NCBI GenBank assembly: GCA_026702845.1
Contig: JADCLS010000015.1
Span: 94,442 to 158,441, forward strand
DNA from: Candidatus Heimdallarchaeota archaeon
Lineage (GTDB): Archaea; Asgardarchaeota; Heimdallarchaeia; Heimdallarchaeales; Kariarchaeaceae
Direction: 5' to 3'
Length of the DNA stretch: 64,000 nucleotides
Part shown: positions 56,220-64,000 of the stretch, in pieces
How the letters are laid out: every line of letters begins with the position of its first letter
How positions within the stretch are numbered: the stretch's first letter is position 1
Program-made: the position numbers and the translations under genes
The notes under the pieces: model-generated
Seen by the model: only the letters and a program-made list of their open reading frames with translations
What the model was told of the DNA's origin: nothing
Database searches by the model: none

Positions 56220-56414
56220 TCACGATGATAGGGATAATGGAACAATTAGCTTGTAGCATTCGACACAGAAGACCATGGAGATGTCTTCATTGATCCATTT
56301 GCGGATATATCCTGGATTATTGCAATCATCTCCATCACATTTTCCATAAGGGCCAAATTCATTGGGTTTATCTTTTAAGCCTAATTTTTCTAGAATTGTG
56401 GAGATAATTGACAT
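56220..56414 (-). CDS. small zinc-finger-like protein
   Basis: A 64-residue protein with four Cys placed as CDGDDC and FCVECYK on two beta strands, typical of a small zinc ribbon. It starts with an amphipathic helix (MSIISTILEKLGLK). It is not recognised and lies between two surface-protein genes, both on the same strand. Real gene status rests on the metal-binding pattern. Confidence 0.55.
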   Translation of the reverse strand: MSIISTILEKLGLKDKPNEFGPYGKCDGDDCNNPGYIRKWINEDISMVFCVECYKLIVPLSLSS

Positions 56415-56485
56415 ACAGTTTACTATATACCTGTTTTCATTTAAATAACTAATGGGTATATGGCTTCAATGATTGTATCTAGGAG

Positions 56486-59098
56486 TTAGAAATTTAACAC
56501 TTCACTATAAGCAGGATATGTATCTATCATAAAGTATGCGGTTATTTCACCCTTGACTTCTTCATCCTTGTCAAAATTCAAACGTAGCTTCTTTAGTATT
56601 CCGTTAATACTAGTTATCTCAGTGTTTCCTGTATAGTAAAGTGAGAGGGGATTACCATTAGAATCGACGAGAAGAATGCTGAATACATGCTCAGTTGCAT
56701 TTAATGTGCTGCCTTCAAAATTAATTTCTACACCACTCTCATCTTTACTTACCTCAACTGTTCCAAATCCTATTGGTTGAGTTAATATGGTATCATTCCA
56801 TGTATTCACAGTGATACCTCCTGTTGCCAGAAGATCTCCTGAACTGAAATCACTTATTCCTGCCAGTTTTAGACCAGTACCGTAGAAATCAATTTCATCA
56901 GCATTTACCACGGCTATTATGGACGATGGATTAATGAAGGCGTTGGTGGATAAATCGTATACAGTTGATATCCTGTAGAAGAGGAAGGGCATATCCCATG
57001 CACCAATAAAATTTATGGCGAATCCATCATAGTTATGAAAACTTACCAAGCCATTCTCGTATGTCAGCTCCAGAGGGAATCTCTCCCGTAACTCGGGATT
57101 TATCAGTGTACCTTGCTCAGAGTATTTGCCAGGGATCACCCATAAGAGCATAGAATCCTCTCTTGCTTCTACCACACCGGCCAAATAGTGTAATGAGTCA
57201 AATCCTATCTGGTTGTAGCTTGGCAAGATAGTGGGTAGTGGGATGGCCGGTCTGATAAGCTCAAATACTGATGAATTTCCTGCATGAAGGTTGGGGGCTT
57301 GAAATGGATTATCTGAAATTTGAACTGGATTTAAACCGAACGTAAATTCAGTATCCAGATCACCAGTATCATCCCCTCCATAGAATAAAAGACCTATTCT
57401 ACTCATATCTGATTTGTACCTACCCTTAACTGATACTGTTAGATCCTGACTTGAGTCCACAGCCCAAGTTTCCATAGGGATAATGGAGAAGAATCGTTTG
57501 TCTCCAGCAATTCGTAGTTCGTAATCCCCACTTCCAGATACCTCTATCTCCAATGTATCCTCATCAATTGCTGCAAGTACATTATCTCCATCCTTTCTCA
57601 CAAACAGGGAGAATGTAAGTGGTTGATTGAGATTTATGTGATCAGGAGGAGTATACCTTAAACCACCAAATGCTTCTGTATAGAGCAGGAATACTCCATC
57701 ATCGGGTAAATTTTCTCCTGGACCAAGGGTAGTCCTGGGATCAGCCCTACCTATTGAGGAAAGAGGATAGTCATAGGGTACATAAAATATTTCCCCTGAT
57801 TCTCCTGCTATATAGATCCCTTCCTTTCCAAGTCCCGGAGAGCCATTAAGATCATTTCTATCCTCAAGGATGAGCTGGTAGGACCATCTCAATGTTCCAT
57901 TGGGATTGATTGATAATAATGCTCCCTCTCCTGACCCCACGTAGATGACATCATTAGCGTCTATGGCAGGTGATGATCGTATGGGTTCAAAACTATCATA
58001 TTTCCAGACAATCTCCCCATCAGTATCAATCGCATAGACTGTACCATCAGCAGATGCCTGGATGATTGTGCCATCTGATAATTGTGCAGGGGATGAGTAT
58101 ATGTGGTCATTAGTTCCCACCTTCCACAGCTGTTTACCTGTATCTTGGGTGAATGCTCTCAAGATACCATCATAACCTCCAATGAGCACAGCACCCTTTT
58201 CCTTCGTAGACGTCAGCATGGACGATGCAGCCATGGATCCTAGGCCCCCTGCTGTCCATTCCTGCTCTCCAGTCTCTGTATCATAGCTGAACAGGGTGGT
58301 TATGGCAAAATTAGTGGTTCCAAAGAAGATTTTGTTGGTTTTCACATTCACACTGGGATTGGACCAGATCATCTCATTGCCAAGATACACCTCCAGCTGC
58401 TTCCCGGTGTTGCGATCGAGTCGATAAAGAATTTGGTTGTCATTTGGGGCCAGAATTGATCCATCAGCTAGCATGGCTATGTTTCCCTCGAACCAGTTGA
58501 CATTGTTGAGTTCCAGTCCATACTCCTCTTCTGCCTCCTCAACGGTATGTGCACCGAATTTCCAGTTGAGCGCGCCTGTCTCCCTGTCAAGACTATACAC
58601 ATGAGCATCTCCCGATCCGAATATCACCTGTCCTTGATCATCTAGCAAAGCAGATGAATCGATAATCTCATCAGTTGCAAAGGCCCATTTAAGGGATCCA
58701 TTCTTGTAGATGGCATAGAATATCTGGTCTGCGGAACCAATGTAAATTGTTCCTTCTGCATCCACAACAGGGGAGCTGAATATTCCCTTACCAGTCCTGA
58801 AGGACCAGGGGGTTGCATCTGTGACCTGTGGTACCACTATGGATCTACCATTCTGCAAAGTATTTGCCCTGAACTTGGGCCAGGGACTCTCAGGATCAAG
58901 AGGTGCATGATATGCATAAGTTGTTCCATCAGGTACTAAATCCTCATCAGGAGAGAGATCATAGTTACCGAATGGAATAAACATAATGATATAGATGAGA
59001 CTCATACTAAGTAAGAGAAACAGAAGAATCAATCCTACTAGCTTCTTCTTTGTCCATTTAATACCCTTAATTCGTTGTTTTATTGTCTCAATGTTCAT
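56486..59098 (-). CDS. PQQ-like beta-propeller surface protein
   Basis: The 870-residue product has a cytoplasmic basic N-terminus, one membrane helix (about 20-42) and a large outer region. Residues 75-470 hold seven or eight PQQ-enzyme-like repeats (for example GTIYIGSADQIFYAIYKNGS, GQVIFGSGDAHVYSLDRETG) forming a propeller. The last 400 residues are beta-rich with no family that I recognise. Such proteins mostly serve as interaction platforms on the surface. No PQQ-binding catalytic residue set is evident, so enzyme activity is not claimed. Confidence 0.88.
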   Translation of the reverse strand: MNIETIKQRIKGIKWTKKKLVGLILLFLLLSMSLIYIIMFIPFGNYDLSPDEDLVPDGTTYAYHAPLDPESPWPKFRANTLQNGRSIVVPQVTDATPWSFRTGKGIFSSPVVDAEGTIYIGSADQIFYAIYKNGSLKWAFATDEIIDSSALLDDQGQVIFGSGDAHVYSLDRETGALNWKFGAHTVEEAEEEYGLELNNVNWFEGNIAMLADGSILAPNDNQILYRLDRNTGKQLEVYLGNEMIWSNPSVNVKTNKIFFGTTNFAITTLFSYDTETGEQEWTAGGLGSMAASSMLTSTKEKGAVLIGGYDGILRAFTQDTGKQLWKVGTNDHIYSSPAQLSDGTIIQASADGTVYAIDTDGEIVWKYDSFEPIRSSPAIDANDVIYVGSGEGALLSINPNGTLRWSYQLILEDRNDLNGSPGLGKEGIYIAGESGEIFYVPYDYPLSSIGRADPRTTLGPGENLPDDGVFLLYTEAFGGLRYTPPDHINLNQPLTFSLFVRKDGDNVLAAIDEDTLEIEVSGSGDYELRIAGDKRFFSIIPMETWAVDSSQDLTVSVKGRYKSDMSRIGLLFYGGDDTGDLDTEFTFGLNPVQISDNPFQAPNLHAGNSSVFELIRPAIPLPTILPSYNQIGFDSLHYLAGVVEAREDSMLLWVIPGKYSEQGTLINPELRERFPLELTYENGLVSFHNYDGFAINFIGAWDMPFLFYRISTVYDLSTNAFINPSSIIAVVNADEIDFYGTGLKLAGISDFSSGDLLATGGITVNTWNDTILTQPIGFGTVEVSKDESGVEINFEGSTLNATEHVFSILLVDSNGNPLSLYYTGNTEITSINGILKKLRLNFDKDEEVKGEITAYFMIDTYPAYSEVLNF

Positions 59099-59205
59099 TG
59101 TAATACAAATCTCAATTCACACTGATATTTCTTAAGATGTATGCAGTTATATCATCAAATGTTGATAATTAATTCTTTGTATCCTTATTATTTGTCCAAG
59201 TCTTG

Positions 59206-60036
59206 TTAGAAGTAATAGCTTTCCTTATTTTTATTCTTTATTCTAGTCATAATTGGTAATAAAAATAGGAATATTACACCATTATATGGTAGAAAATCCC
59301 ACCCTGATCCATTATAATTCCAATCTTCATTTATCGTTTCTGTATACATCATCGGTTCATAAGCATAGATGAAATCAGGAAAATCATAAATCATCTCAGA
59401 GAGGGTATACGTAATCTCATAGTCTTCAAATGAGCCAGTCTCATTATTATATCCGTAGAATGTATGTGAAGTCTCATTCATAAATACAAAAGTTCCTCTA
59501 TCCTTGGTAAGAATATATTGAGCATTATATACAAATTTAGTATCTTCGTTGAATTCCTCGTAACTCTCATTACCATACCATACATCTTGATTGTTCCAAA
59601 TTCCCTCTCCCCAGATGTAAATTGAATATCCAAATGGATTAGTTACAGATGTATTGATAGCGAACTTATTTGTTTCTAGGAATCTGGTCATGGCTTGTGG
59701 ATCATAAGAATACTCATTCCCTTGGCTAATAACAGTGATGTTTTCATAAACGCCAGTACTGGGATTTACCTCTCTTATTTGTTCTTCATAAGCAAAGACA
59801 ATATCATCACAATAGAAACGTTGTAGATCAAATCGCATGTTATCTCCCTTCATACCCATATAAGTGACATTCTCGTATATGATGAAACCTACTAGATATA
59901 CTTGATTTGTACCATTGTATATATTGGTTTCCCAGATGAATTTCATGTTCTCTCCAATTTCAAAATCTTCAGTTATATCTGCTTGTGAAGATAGAGGCAA
60001 TAAGAACAATATAAGAATAAGAATTGATTTATTCAC
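59206..60036 (-). CDS. secreted, membrane-anchored unknown protein
   Basis: A 276-residue protein with a signal peptide (1-19), a beta-rich outer domain with many Asn/Tyr and potential N-glycosylation sites (NETSHTF, YNNETGSF), and a C-terminal helix (GVIFLFLLPIM) followed by RIKNKNKE. The start is GTG at 60036; a TTTTTATA box about 25 bases upstream marks a leaderless message. Orientation should be outside. It is similar in plan to other anchored surface proteins here but not a recognised family. Confidence 0.75.
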   Translation of the reverse strand: MNKSILILILFLLPLSSQADITEDFEIGENMKFIWETNIYNGTNQVYLVGFIIYENVTYMGMKGDNMRFDLQRFYCDDIVFAYEEQIREVNPSTGVYENITVISQGNEYSYDPQAMTRFLETNKFAINTSVTNPFGYSIYIWGEGIWNNQDVWYGNESYEEFNEDTKFVYNAQYILTKDRGTFVFMNETSHTFYGYNNETGSFEDYEITYTLSEMIYDFPDFIYAYEPMMYTETINEDWNYNGSGWDFLPYNGVIFLFLLPIMTRIKNKNKESYYF

Positions 60037-60120
60037 GTTTGTTTCAGACTAGTCCAATATAAAAACAAACTCAATTTTCAGAGTACTTTTGTAGTCTTTG
60101 TATTGTCTGAATTGAGTTTA

Positions 60121-60267
60121 CTAATGACAGTGAAAGTGTTCATTAAATATTTTTCCTTCCCATATTAATGCAAACAATTTTACCCAATCTAGATTATCTA
60201 AAGGTACGTCAAAATCAGAAATACTGAAGATCTCCGATTCTTCATTAATTTCTTGGGTGTGCTCCAC
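60121..60267 (-). pseudogene. small ORF or C-terminal gene remnant, His-rich end
   Basis: The frame starts with GTG, has no clear ribosome site and encodes 48 residues with an acidic helix (EINEESEIFSISDFD) and the end NEHFHCH. The frame remains open for 14 more codons upstream with plausible protein sequence, which suggests the tail of a broken gene. Unidentified. Confidence 0.3.
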
Positions 60268-60302
60268 TGGAATTAATTTAAAAGGTTGCCCTTCTAAGGG
60301 TG

Positions 60303-60461
60303 ATGTGTCTGAATATCAAGTCAGTATTGATTAATTTCTATGTGACAGATACTGGCTATGCAAAGGAAGTAACATTGCATGCCCTCTACCAGGGTCTGAA
60401 ACGGTTTGAATACCATTCTGTTACCTACCATGAAGAGATAAAGAAGTGTGAGGAAGAATAA
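60303..60461 (+). pseudogene. small ORF or gene remnant
   Basis: A 52-codon frame from ATG with coding-like composition (FYVTDTGYAKEVTLHALYQG, then a charged end EEIKKCEEE). It has no recognised homologue and no clear promoter. Probably a fragment in the decayed region. Confidence 0.3.
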
Positions 60462-60841
60462 TATTGGATAGGATTGAGATAATTTATTACATTCAAATGT
60501 AGGTATCGTGATGAAGGAGCAGAGATTTAAGGGCCCAAATAGAGTGGCAGTTAATTATACCGGATTCTAGTCTATTTTACACCTGATTTGATGATCTCTA
60601 TGATAAAGGATTTTAAGGAAGATAGAAAAACTGAGTATTATTTTGATATTGATCCATTTAAGCAAAAAATCAATTATCAGATATATGCACGACATTTACA
60701 TGAGCTTTGTTGATATGAAACAACTCCTCTATTTTGAAAATATTGAATAATTACATCTTGTCCGTCCTTCTCTGAAACTACTTGATTATCTAAATAATTT
60801 TAAAAGATCTAAAAGAACTTTTTCTTGATCAACTGTATGAG

Positions 60842-61301
60842 TGCCACACGTCGAGGAGGGGTGATGGATGCAGCTCATGAACAATTCTCAGCACTGTTCC
60901 ACAAGATCTCCAGGTTCAAAGAGATGAGACCCGAATCGAGGAATCCCATCATCTGGCATGATGCGCTGATAGAACTTGAAGAGATCATAGAATTGATCTC
61001 ATCAGACTGCAGAGAGGATGTACAATCATTTGGTAGGAAATTATCAAATGCCAAGAGTGATCTCCTCAGAGCACTTCAGCAGCCAGAATTGCCTCTGACA
61101 AACAACCATGCAGAGCGATGTCTACGTCCACTGGTGATCCACCGCAAGATCAGAGGTTTTGTTGCCTCTGACCGAGGCAAGCAAACCCTGGAACGGTTTG
61201 CAACCATGTTTGAGACATGGAATCTTAGAGGAAATAATCCCTACGATGAGATTCTTAGGATATTAAGTTGTGGAAGTTAAGTTAGGGGGGTAAACAAGTA
61301 C
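60842..61301 (+). mobile_element. IS66-family remnant (transposase C-terminus and right end)
   Basis: From about 60842 the sequence matches the last third of the IS66 transposase at 17250-18644: TRRGGVMDAAHEQFSALF through NNHAERCLRPLV to ERFATMFETWNLRG, stop at 61280. It then has the terminal repeat as TAGGGGGGTAAACAAGTAC, ending at 61301. The left two thirds of the element are missing. It lies in the opposite direction to the intact copy. With only the last third of the transposase it cannot move by itself. Confidence 0.9.
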
Positions 61302-61315
61302 ATAAAACAAATCTA

Positions 61316-61888
61316 TTAACTATCTGGTGAGAATGGTCCTCCACCACCTCCAGTATATACAAAATGGAATGTGATAGAATCAACAAGATAATTAGCACCA
61401 GCATTCCAAAATCTTATCGCTACAATAGCTACCGTGTCTGAAGGAGCAACTCCATGGTAAATGTAATGAGATACCCAGGAGTCAGTAGATCCAAAATTGT
61501 AAGTTACTGTTTCTTCAGAACTATCGCTAAGCTCATAAGTTACATCGATCCTACCACCATTAGATTCAAACGTATCTTTATGGATATAGAACCTAATATT
61601 ATATTCCCAAGAAGAAGTGAACTGATATTCTATTTCTTGCTAAATCCATCCTAAACTTAGTATTTTCATTGAGTACTCCCCAGTATGAGAATCATCTGTT
61701 GTTCGATATTGGTGATCCGTATCATCATCCTCTAACTCCCAATAATAAGGAATTTGACCATTACCATCTTCAAAAGAGCCATTTAATAATGGATCAATAA
61801 TATTACCAGATGCGCTTGTTAGCATTGAAAGCACTAATACTAAAACAAGTAACGATCTGAGTTTCTTAAAGATTAATTTACCCTTCAT
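61316..61888 (-). pseudogene. secreted carbohydrate-binding-like protein with in-frame TAG
   Basis: The frame encodes a signal peptide (about 1-28), then NIIDPLLNGSFEDGNGQIPY of a CBM-like jelly-roll domain. An in-frame TAG (61642-61640) follows ILSLGWI at codon 83. The same frame continues without shift (QEIEYQFTSSWEYNIRFYI ... GGGGGPFSPDS) to a TAA at 61318-61316, giving 190 codons of matching beta-sandwich sequence. It is either a nonsense pseudogene, an assembly error or a case of read-through. The IS66 remnant ends 15 bases past its stop. Confidence 0.75.
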
Positions 61889-62134
61889 GGGAACAAACTG
61901 TACAAATAATTAAATAAGTATTATTGGAATATATATCATATCGATTAATCGAAATATATTTTATTTTGCATTATAAGGCATTTCACAACTATTTGGGAAG
62001 CTCATGTGGAAAGACGTTGTATTAATTTATCCAGCCGATATGATGATGATAAAAGTTGGAACATAAGTCATAAAAGGTGATATTGTGGATTGTAAAGAGT
62101 AATATTTATAATTTTATCATTTCCAATATAAAAT
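61889..62134. other. AT-rich intergenic promoter region
   Basis: A 246-bp divergent gap. TTTATAAT at 62105-62112 lies about 27 bases before the permease ATG at 62135 and fits a leaderless start. Nothing else is supported. Confidence 0.45.
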
Positions 62135-63760
62135 ATGGTTGTAAAAAATAAATGGAATTATCTGGGTAAAAGTTTACTTTCAAACCTTTTCTCTTTATTT
62201 TTTTTCAATTTTGTAGCAATTCTTATAGTACTCACTTCAGTAAGCAGGATGAATAGAAAATATAACCTCTCCTATTCTATTAGCTTTTCATCAGAAATGA
62301 TAAACTACGGTACTAACTTTGGAAATGAGTTTCTATTTTTTGTAGGTGGTATTCTTCTGGGAACATTGCTTGTCTATCTATTTCTTTCAAACATTTCTCT
62401 ACAAAGTAAAGTATATTCAATATTATCATCACCATTTGTATACATACTCATAATTCTACATCCAATTTTTTATTTCTTGATTAATTTACTGGGTGGAAAT
62501 ATTCTGATTTATGATGGGGTAACAGACAAAATTACTAGATTATTTATCCCTTCTACAATATTCTTGTCAAGTTATGTGTTTGTAGTATTAATGAGAGAGA
62601 TTGCCTGTTACAAAAATGCAAATCTTGAACATTTCTCTCAGTACAAAAGTGTGTATCTACTTATTTTACTTAAAAACAAGGCTCATCACTTTATTATGTA
62701 CATGATATATCTATCAGAATTCTTCAATTTACCATTTATTGGAAGACAAATGATTCGTGAGTGTTTCATCTTAATTAGTAGTTATAGGTATTCAATAAAA
62801 GGAACATCTGACTACATAGGTCTAAACACTGTGACCTTACCTGGGGCAGTATTATTCTTCAGTTTAATGCTATTTCTTGTTAAAATAATAATCACACTGA
62901 TTATTGTACAAATAGTTGACTTCCCTAATGAAGAATTTTTGGATCCATTGGAAAGAATGAGAATCGGAGATCCTCTAATTATTAGTACTAATGCAAAAAT
63001 ATTGGTCGCTATCACCTATTTTCTAGCAACTATTCTATATATTATAACGCCAAAAGGCCCTAATGCCCAGAATACAGAAAAGATTTTCTTCTTTCACAAT
63101 CCAAACTTTACTAATACTGACATGGTGAATACTCCTCCCAGTGCAAATCATATATTTGGCACAGATTTCATCGGAAGAGATATATTCGCCAGAGTGATGT
63201 TCTCCTTACCATCGATTTTCTTGATAGTTATTTTCACCGCATTGTGGATTATGTTACTAGTCTTTCTGTATTCCAAGCTGTCGAGGAATATGGATATTCA
63301 GAAAAGAATATTGATACTTAGTTACTTTAATAAACTACCTTCACTGCCTATCTTGTTGATATTGCTCTGGTTTGTCTCAGTGAATTATTATCTTGAGGAA
63401 CTAACTAGTTTTCAAACATTTCCCAGGGTTATTTATTTCTCCAGGATATTTTTCATATATGGGATTTTCTCATGGCCAAAATATGCATACATCAGTGAGA
63501 TCAATGGAGGAGATCTAGAGACAGGATTAAATAGAACATTTCATCCAATCTTTCTACATATAATCGGTTCTACGATCTTTGAAGTCAACTTTTTGGCATA
63601 TTTTGGATCTGGACCAGGAGATCCATCATTCCTACCTGGTCAATTACTCTCTGATGGTATTAATAATCGTCCTTTAACCAATTGGTGGAGTTGGGTCTAC
63701 CCATTGATATTCACTTACTTCTTAGTGGCGATATTTAGAAATTACAGAATTAAGACCTGA
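62135..63760 (+). CDS. divergent oligopeptide ABC permease, DppB-DppC fusion
   Basis: The 541-residue protein has about ten membrane helices in two halves. The first half (1-285) has a DppB-like plan. The second starts with the DppC hallmark PPSANHIFGTDFIGRDIFAR, followed by five helices. Its coupling loop, where DppC proteins have EAARALGAS, reads SEINGGDLETGLNR, so it is strongly changed. Normally DppB and DppC are separate proteins of about 300 residues each. A fused chain could form the full membrane channel. No ATPase or binding protein adjoins; the ATPase at 11831 and the binding protein at 31715 are possible partners by family only. Confidence 0.8.
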   Translation: MVVKNKWNYLGKSLLSNLFSLFFFNFVAILIVLTSVSRMNRKYNLSYSISFSSEMINYGTNFGNEFLFFVGGILLGTLLVYLFLSNISLQSKVYSILSSPFVYILIILHPIFYFLINLLGGNILIYDGVTDKITRLFIPSTIFLSSYVFVVLMREIACYKNANLEHFSQYKSVYLLILLKNKAHHFIMYMIYLSEFFNLPFIGRQMIRECFILISSYRYSIKGTSDYIGLNTVTLPGAVLFFSLMLFLVKIIITLIIVQIVDFPNEEFLDPLERMRIGDPLIISTNAKILVAITYFLATILYIITPKGPNAQNTEKIFFFHNPNFTNTDMVNTPPSANHIFGTDFIGRDIFARVMFSLPSIFLIVIFTALWIMLLVFLYSKLSRNMDIQKRILILSYFNKLPSLPILLILLWFVSVNYYLEELTSFQTFPRVIYFSRIFFIYGIFSWPKYAYISEINGGDLETGLNRTFHPIFLHIIGSTIFEVNFLAYFGSGPGDPSFLPGQLLSDGINNRPLTNWWSWVYPLIFTYFLVAIFRNYRIKT

Positions 63761-64000
63761 TAGAGGAGAGGGAATAGAATTGCTGAAGCATGTTCTGAAT
63801 AGAATTTTGAATCAGTGGGAAGGTGTACCGGGAGGGTGAGAAGGAGAAGATCTACCAGAAACGGGAGCATGAATAATTAATAATGCCTTGTTCAAAAATT
63901 ATCTAGATAAATAATTACTTAACTAGAGATTTTAAGCTCTTTTCCACAGGTCAGAGATAGATTCTAAAATATCTGGGTCTATAAGTTAATTGTGCTGCAA
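63761..64000. other. non-coding window end
   Basis: About 240 bases after the permease stop with no gene that I can support. A G-rich stretch (GGAAGGTGTACCGGGAGGGTG) near 63810 stands out from the AT-rich background. Confidence 0.3.

Larger units (their letters stand above)
60037..60824. other. degenerate region with small gene remnants
   Basis: A 788-bp stretch with no full-length gene. It has short coding-like pieces on both strands: 60121-60267 (minus), 60303-60461 (plus), and shorter frames near 60500-60560 and 60600-60715 that read like soluble protein fragments (DRKTEYYFDIDPFKQK). It borders an IS66 fragment, so it looks like decayed genes. Confidence 0.5.

Overview
The window looks like a piece of an AT-rich archaeal chromosome, most likely from the Asgard archaea and probably from the aerobic Heimdallarchaeia side of that group. 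This is an inference, with no marker gene to prove it. The reasons are as follows. (1) Promoters are archaeal: many first genes have a TATA box about 25-27 bases before the start codon and so appear leaderless (1087, 8058, 9848, 22341, 51286, 60036, 62135). Internal operon genes instead carry GGAGG/GGTGA ribosome sites and ATGA-type overlaps. (2) Several surface proteins have one C-terminal membrane anchor, and one has a PGF-like archaeosortase-type tail. (3) There are eukaryote-flavoured proteins: tandem winged helices with a RING-like zinc finger, a TPR protein with a longin/roadblock-like tail, a CDC123-like ATP-grasp protein and long leucine-rich repeat (LRR) proteins. (4) There is a heme-copper oxygen reductase operon with a CuA subunit.

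Layout. 1-8.0 kb: a CPBP membrane protease, a winged-helix regulator and an ABC exporter operon (one double FtsX-type permease and two different ATPases) preceded by a possible overlapping leader ORF. 8.0-12.9 kb: a TPR protein, a small membrane protein, a PAP2 phosphatase, an unknown protein and a lone oligopeptide ABC ATPase. 13.0-18.8 kb: an unstable accessory block with two unknown genes, a 608-residue LRR protein, a truncated paralogue and a complete 1.5-kb IS66-family element abutting that truncated gene. 18.8-31.6 kb: the respiratory block, with cox subunits II-I-III-IV in one minus-strand operon, a partial duplicate of the coxII promoter and N-terminus, heme O synthase, a hybrid sensor kinase and a surface cupredoxin that could donate electrons to CuA. 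A second LRR gene, flanked by perfect 46-bp direct repeats, and a beta-helix protein sit inside it.

31.7-45.0 kb: an oligopeptide-binding lipoprotein-like protein whose lobes seem to be in circularly permuted order, then a tight three-gene operon (tandem winged helix/RING-like protein, a 1272-residue zinc-ribbon membrane protein and a 1396-residue all-membrane protein) and a CorA-type transporter. This operon is the best candidate for an undescribed system. 45.1-54.0 kb: small unknowns, a possible methyltransferase-like membrane protein, a GH1 glycosidase, the CDC123-like protein, a NifX-like protein, a GNAT-like protein, a tandem pair of zinc-ribbon membrane proteins, the TPR-longin protein and an alpha-solenoid protein. 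54.1-64.0 kb: secreted and surface proteins (subtilase, PQQ-type propeller, a membrane-anchored protein), a decayed stretch with a second IS66 fragment, a secreted protein gene with an in-frame TAG, and a fused, divergent oligopeptide permease.

Overall the genes suggest an aerobic, probably peptide- and sugar-using heterotroph: extracellular protease, oligopeptide binding and transport parts, GH1 glycosidase and a terminal oxidase. I saw no rRNA, tRNA or CRISPR array.
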